Of a DNA stretch of 64,000 nucleotides, positions 60,294 to 64,000 are shown piece by piece (within the stretch, counting starts at the first letter, position 1; each line of letters opens with the position of its first letter). Both the position numbers and the translations under genes were made by a program. The notes under the pieces were generated by a model. The model searched no databases. It was not told where the DNA came from and was given only the letters and a program-made list of their open reading frames with translations. Source of the DNA: Oligoflexia bacterium. Lineage in GTDB: Bacteria > Bdellovibrionota_C > UBA2361 > JBGSMV01. Where the stretch lies: positions 1 to 64,000 of the forward strand of contig JAIBBU010000009.1 of NCBI GenBank assembly GCA_019694515.1, read 5' to 3'.

Positions 60294-61121
60294 CTAGGTT
60301 CGCGGCCGTCGAGGTGGGGGCGTGCCGGCACGGATAAATACGTGCGGCGCAAGTACATCGATCGCGGCTCTGACATCCACGCCTGGGGGGCATGTAGATT
60401 CAATCGCGCTCACAATAGAGAAGCCCAGTCCCTTAATTACCGCCATCATCTGATCACTGTCGCCGGCCCGGCAGAGCTGCAATACAGCGGCAGAGGCAAA
60501 GTCCGGAAGCTGCTCCTCAACATCGGCAGGATTCAAGCTTTGAACGAAGCCCTCGGCGAAGGCTAGCTGCGACTCACGGCTAGCGATACGAAGCCGCGTA
60601 ATCTCCTCATGGATAGTCCCTAGAATCCCGCCCGATATCTTAAGACAGCATAAGGTCACCTCGGATTGTGGGAGTGAAGCAGCGAGCAACGCTCCACGGC
60701 TCACGCTGAATGCCAGACTCATTGAGTCCAGAGCAAATTCACACCCTTCTTCTCCAAGGGGAGAGTGAGTGATCTTTTCGAACAGCTCAAGCAGCGCTTT
60801 CCTGAGTCCCAGAGCCGTTTCATCTTCGAGTGGGGCGCCCAATATCTGCTCAAAACGTGCCAGCGGCTTCTCGAGCCCTTCAAGATCATGAATTCTTTCA
60901 GCAGTGAGGGCATTAAAAAATCCCCGACAATAGCCGACTTTTTCCTGATCGCGTAAGCGTCGGGGCTCTTGAGCTAGCGCATGCCGGGCCTCCATGACCA
61001 ATGCAGCCGCCAAAGAATGGATTAGAAACTCAACACTATCCTGAGGAGCCTGAGCTGGGAGCCGCGCATCCGGCGCGTCCGGGCTCTGTCGCGAATCGTG
61101 AGACTGGGGACCGGTACCCAT
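60294..61121 (-). CDS. hypothetical protein, 275 aa
   Basis: No family recognised. The first 30 residues are polar and Pro/Ser-rich; the rest (about 35-255) looks like a helical bundle, with hydrophobic segments LLEFIHSLAAALVMEARHAL-like at its start. The C-terminus is Pro/Arg-rich (APHVFIRAGTPPPRRPRT). No signal peptide. It is convergent with the receiver gene, 9 bases away, and its 5' region contains a clean hairpin at 61153-61176. Function unknown. Confidence 0.72.
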   Translation of the reverse strand: MGTGPQSHDSRQSPDAPDARLPAQAPQDSVEFLIHSLAAALVMEARHALAQEPRRLRDQEKVGYCRGFFNALTAERIHDLEGLEKPLARFEQILGAPLEDETALGLRKALLELFEKITHSPLGEEGCEFALDSMSLAFSVSRGALLAASLPQSEVTLCCLKISGGILGTIHEEITRLRIASRESQLAFAEGFVQSLNPADVEEQLPDFASAAVLQLCRAGDSDQMMAVIKGLGFSIVSAIESTCPPGVDVRAAIDVLAPHVFIRAGTPPPRRPRT

Positions 61122-61152
61122 CTGCTTTCACTCCGTAGATATTCTGGGAATT

Positions 61153-61176
61153 ACCTGGAACTGACTACTTCCAGGT
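61153..61176. promoter_or_regulatory. perfect inverted repeat upstream of the 275-aa gene
   Basis: ACCTGGAA (61153-61160) and TTCCAGGT (61169-61176) flank an 8-base spacer, perfect 8-bp arms. It is 31 bases upstream of the leftward start. An operator or a 5' hairpin is likely. The rest of the 303-base gap (61122-61424) holds only a short tandem of GTCCAATAC near 61260 and the repeat arm at 61355. Confidence 0.45.
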
Positions 61177-61354
61177 CCAATTCTAGCGCCACCTACGGGC
61201 TAAGCAATCGAGGATCACCGTTTTTCCGACCGCGCTGCTAGTTCCAACAGAGCGCTTATTGTCCAATACAGTCCAATACCGACAAGCGGCGAAGTTTTGA
61301 TCCCAGGAGTTTCAGTTACATCGCTTGAGTACGGAATTCGTCTCCTTAAGCCCC

Positions 61355-61377
61355 GCTTTCGCTAGGCTCGCAATGAC
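61355..61377 (-). repeat. single degenerate arm of the CATTGCGAG-type repeat
   Basis: On the minus strand it reads GTCATTGCGAGCCTAGCGAA, close to the arms of the element at 23783-23939 but without an inverted partner nearby. It lies between xseB and the 275-aa gene. Confidence 0.55.
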
Positions 61378-61424
61378 ACCACGGAGCCCCACGATAGAGC
61401 CATGGGTATAGGCACTCCACCGGC

Positions 61425-61676
61425 TTACTTGGGCAGCAGCTTAATTTTCTCTTCAGCGCCGGCAAGCAACGCTCTAAGCTGTTCGATGATAAAGGCTCCA
61501 CGTTCGTAAGAGGCGATTGCGCGGTCCAAAGGAAGCTGTCCGGATTCCACCCGCGCAACCAGCTCCTCCAGCAGCTTAAGCCCCTGCTCGAAGCTCAAGC
61601 CCTTCACTAGTTCTTTTGAATTCTCGGCCGAAAGGAGATCTTCTAACGTAACGGTAGCCGCGGATTTCTGCACCAT
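61425..61676 (-). CDS. xseB: exodeoxyribonuclease VII small subunit
   Basis: 83 residues, the usual size. The core LSFEQGLKLLEELVARVESGQLPLDRAIASYERG (read as two overlapping segments here) and LRALLAGAEEKIK are typical. It binds XseA and is needed for single-strand DNA exonuclease activity. It follows xseA by 5 bases. Confidence 0.95.
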   Translation of the reverse strand: MVQKSAATVTLEDLLSAENSKELVKGLSFEQGLKLLEELVARVESGQLPLDRAIASYERGAFIIEQLRALLAGAEEKIKLLPK

Positions 61677-61681
61677 ATACT

Positions 61682-63031
61682 TTACCCTTTAATTGTCTTC
61701 ACCTCGGCCCCTGCCCCGCCCTTTGCAAATCTAAGCTGCAAGATCTCTCCAACTGCGATCTGCGACGAGCTGCTAATCACTCCGGCCTGGCCCTCTACCA
61801 CCGCGTATCCGCGCTTGAGTACGCCGCGCGGATCAAGCGCCTCCATCCGGGAAACGACTCGGTCCACAAGGTGCCGTCGCCCGTTTAGATATTCCACGTA
61901 TGCACGTGCGCCGCGCTGTCCGATGAAATCCAGCCGCGCCGCACGCTCTCCGATATTGCGAGACCCAAAACCGTACAATTTCTGTCCCAGCACTTCAAGT
62001 TTACCGCGTAGAGTCTCCAAAACTTTGCCCGGTTGAATCGAGTTCAGGCGCGCCTGGGCGGACAGGAGGCGATTGCGTGCATCTTCGATGCGCAGCTTGG
62101 TAAGCGACTCCAGATGTCCCGCGAGCTCATCAACTTTCTGCGTAAGCGGCATCAACCAGCGCTCATAGTCACGGAGGCGGCGCTCGGATTCGGAGAGATA
62201 CAGCAATAGCTCACTGCGCTTCGGCACTACCATCTCTGCGGCTGCAGTGGGTGTCGGGGCACGGCGATCGGCAACAAAGTCGGCGAGAGTATAATCCTCT
62301 TCATGCCCAACGCCGGAGACCACCGGCACCTTGGAGGCAAAGATCGCCCGTACAACAGTCTCTTCATTAAAGGCCCAAAGGTCCTCTAGCGAGCCGCCGC
62401 CTCGTGCGACAACAATGACGTCCACCAATCCGGAATCCGAGAGCATTTTTATCGACTGCGCAATCTCCTCTGCCGCTCCGGCACCCTGCACGCGCGAGTC
62501 CGCTAAATACACCAGCTGCGACGGCATCCGCTCTCTGATTTTTACATCGATGTCGCGAATCGCCGCGCCCTGACTCGAGGTCACGAGACCAATGGCTTTG
62601 GGAAAAAATGGAAGGGTCCGTTTCCTTTCGGGGGCAAACAATCCTTCTGCTTCAAGCTTGGCCTTCAGCTCTAAGAATTTCTTGTGCAGCAGCCCCGCAC
62701 CCGCCAAGGTGATCGACTCTACAACCATCTGGAGTTTGCCACTGCCCACCCAAACATTGGGGCGACCCCGGCACTGTACGGCCAATCCCTCCTTAAGCGC
62801 GAACTTAATCCGCGGTACACCCGAGCGCCAGATAACGGCCGCCACACAGCCTGTGCCATCCTTCAGGTCGAAATATATATGCCCAGACTGGTGATGTTTG
62901 ATTTTGCTGATCTCGCCCTCGAAATTCAGCCGCGGATGGGCCCGTTCTAAAGTGCTATTCAGCAGCGTTACCAGCTCGGAAATAGAGAGAAATGCTGCTT
63001 CTTCACTTTTCAAGGGAGACCCCAATCTCAA
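61682..63031 (-). CDS. xseA: exodeoxyribonuclease VII large subunit
   Basis: 449 residues from a TTG at 63031; no ATG lies near, and the first 15 residues before SISELVTLLN vary in the family. An N-terminal OB fold (about 15-110: FEGEISKIKHHQSGHIYFDLKDG) is followed by the catalytic domain with AIGLVTSSQGAAIRDI, RVQGAGAAEEIAQSI, VVARGGGSLEDLWAFNEE and SGVGHEEDYTLADFVADRRAPTPTAAAE. A coiled-coil C-terminal region follows. It digests single-stranded DNA from both ends with XseB. Divergent from the membrane protein at 63073. Confidence 0.96.
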   Translation of the reverse strand: MRLGSPLKSEEAAFLSISELVTLLNSTLERAHPRLNFEGEISKIKHHQSGHIYFDLKDGTGCVAAVIWRSGVPRIKFALKEGLAVQCRGRPNVWVGSGKLQMVVESITLAGAGLLHKKFLELKAKLEAEGLFAPERKRTLPFFPKAIGLVTSSQGAAIRDIDVKIRERMPSQLVYLADSRVQGAGAAEEIAQSIKMLSDSGLVDVIVVARGGGSLEDLWAFNEETVVRAIFASKVPVVSGVGHEEDYTLADFVADRRAPTPTAAAEMVVPKRSELLLYLSESERRLRDYERWLMPLTQKVDELAGHLESLTKLRIEDARNRLLSAQARLNSIQPGKVLETLRGKLEVLGQKLYGFGSRNIGERAARLDFIGQRGARAYVEYLNGRRHLVDRVVSRMEALDPRGVLKRGYAVVEGQAGVISSSSQIAVGEILQLRFAKGGAGAEVKTIKG

Positions 63032-63072
63032 AGTTAAGCATAATATCTACACTAGCAAAGAAAGCTTTTGAA

Positions 63073-64000
63073 GTGCAGGAAGAGAAAACACCAAATAGCT
63101 CAGATAAACCGAAAGCCTCCGAGAAACCTGCGGAGCCGCAGGGTCGGCAGCTCTCCACCCGCGAACAGATGCGGGCCAAACTGAGCAAAGTAGGCAGTGA
63201 AATCGATAACACCGCGGCGCTGCTGGGGCGGGCTGAGCATATCTGGTTCCTACTCTTGCTCAGCCTGCCCGTCGACTTGATTCTGGCGCATACCTCGCCC
63301 AACAAGCCGACGCTCGGATTATCGATCCTAAATCAGTCGGCGCTCTTCTTCGCGCTGCTTGCCCTTACGGGCTTCTTCCGACGTGAACTGATTGATCATC
63401 TCGGCGCAATCAAGGACCTCATTCAAAGTTGGAGCAAGCACCGCCTAGCTAAGTCCGGGCTGATCGCTATCGCCGCTTTTTTTGCCATAATCGAGGCCCT
63501 GATCAAGGTGCGCGAGCTTAAGATCAGCCCAATTTTTAGCATACTGCTAGTCCTGGGTGTCTTAGCGCTGGCATTGCCAAGTTTCGTAAAACAGATCAAA
63601 GAGCAGCAGAAGGCCCTAGAGCAGCGCATCCGAGATCCCTTCGAATGGGTGAGTTTCGTCAATCGTCAACTGCTGGCGATCAATATTATGCCCTCTATCT
63701 TCGCGCGCCTGATCTCAATCACCGCAATCTTGCAATTACGCGCCGGGATCTCGGAAGCTGATCTGATCTTATGCCTGGGAACAAGCTTGTTCTTCCTAAT
63801 TCTGTTGAAGCCTACACGGGAAGACTTCTATGCCCGCTGCAGCGCCTGTGCCCGGCCGACCCCGCGGGCCCTAAAAAGTATGGGGGTCTGTCCGGGATGT
63901 GCCCCCAAGACCTTTGCCGTGAATCAACCGCTGGAGCAACCAAGCGTAGAGCAAAAATCGGATCGGCCGCCCCAGGTTAAGCCATCAGATAAGTCCAACG
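63073..64000 (+). CDS. membrane protein with zinc-ribbon-like C-terminus, partial (runs off the window)
   Basis: An open frame from a GTG at 63073 continues to the last base with no stop, at least 309 residues. The start is uncertain because the frame is also open upstream. A polar N-terminal tail (about 1-55) precedes about five or six membrane helices (WFLLLLSLPVDLILA; SALFFALLALTGFF; SGLIAIAAFFAIIEAL; FSILLVLGVLALALP; ADLILCLGTSLFFLILL). A zinc-ribbon-like CSAC ... CPGC pair follows near residues 263-281, then a Pro/Gln-rich tail. Family not recognised. Divergent from xseA with a 41-base gap. Confidence 0.65.
   Translation, partial: MQEEKTPNSSDKPKASEKPAEPQGRQLSTREQMRAKLSKVGSEIDNTAALLGRAEHIWFLLLLSLPVDLILAHTSPNKPTLGLSILNQSALFFALLALTGFFRRELIDHLGAIKDLIQSWSKHRLAKSGLIAIAAFFAIIEALIKVRELKISPIFSILLVLGVLALALPSFVKQIKEQQKALEQRIRDPFEWVSFVNRQLLAINIMPSIFARLISITAILQLRAGISEADLILCLGTSLFFLILLKPTREDFYARCSACARPTPRALKSMGVCPGCAPKTFAVNQPLEQPSVEQKSDRPPQVKPSDKSN

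Overview
The window reads as a chromosomal segment of a free-living Gram-negative bacterium. The evidence is many lipoproteins with lipoboxes next to lspA, an OmpA-type lipoprotein, a DacB/MltD periplasmic wall-remodelling pair, DsbD, and secreted proteins with type I signal peptides. Gene content (Ser/Thr kinase, TrmB regulator, large TPR and J-domain proteins, Thr/Pro-repeat surface proteins beside a subtilase, a REP-associated transposase, CATTGCGAG-type palindromic repeats) fits a deltaproteobacterial-grade or candidate-phylum lineage. I cannot name the taxon. There is no rRNA, phage or CRISPR array; one tRNA (tRNA-Cys) is present.

Layout. 1-3.9 kb: three uncharacterised genes, two of them divergent around an inverted repeat; the third has a methyltransferase-like core. 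4-7.8 kb: a PepT-like peptidase, a TrmB-type regulator and a divergent periplasmic binding protein with palindromes between them. 7.8-14.4 kb: a secreted subtilase and a very large Thr/Pro-repeat surface protein whose reading frame is cut by one in-frame TAA. 14.7-18.1 kb: thioredoxin-like protein, DsbD and a membrane protein. 18.4-21.3 kb: alkaline phosphatase translationally coupled to a MATE/MOP-type membrane protein. 21.3-25.2 kb: CAP protein, MsrB, Tag glycosylase, CDGSH protein, a GGQ hydrolase and a palindromic repeat element. 25.3-31.9 kb: TPR lipoprotein, membrane proteins, SGNH hydrolase. 30.9-35.8 kb: a two-gene unit ending in a 1271-residue protein with a C-terminal J domain.

35.8-44.6 kb is mostly housekeeping: purC, def-fmt-rpe, clpX and htpX. 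44.5-45.7 kb is a REP-type transposase between near-identical inverted repeats whose palindrome recurs at 57.2 and 58.1 kb. 45.7-49.4 kb holds three glycine-zipper lipoproteins, lspA and a WD40-like lipoprotein. 49.7-51.1 kb encodes an orphan, degenerate DEAD-helicase second domain with a DbpA-type RNA-binding tail. 51-55.5 kb runs ferredoxin, dacB and mltD, with a Ser/Thr kinase downstream. 55.5-56.2 kb holds tRNA-Cys and a tandem 88-bp repeat built from its 3' end. 56.2-61.1 kb has two methyltransferases, a receiver-domain protein of unknown output and an unknown protein. 61.4-64 kb has xseB, xseA and a membrane protein that runs off the window.

The clearest leads are the in-frame stop inside a repeated domain of the surface protein, the tRNA-Cys-derived repeat array, the transposase with its dispersed palindromes, the helicase half-protein, and the large C-terminal J-domain protein.
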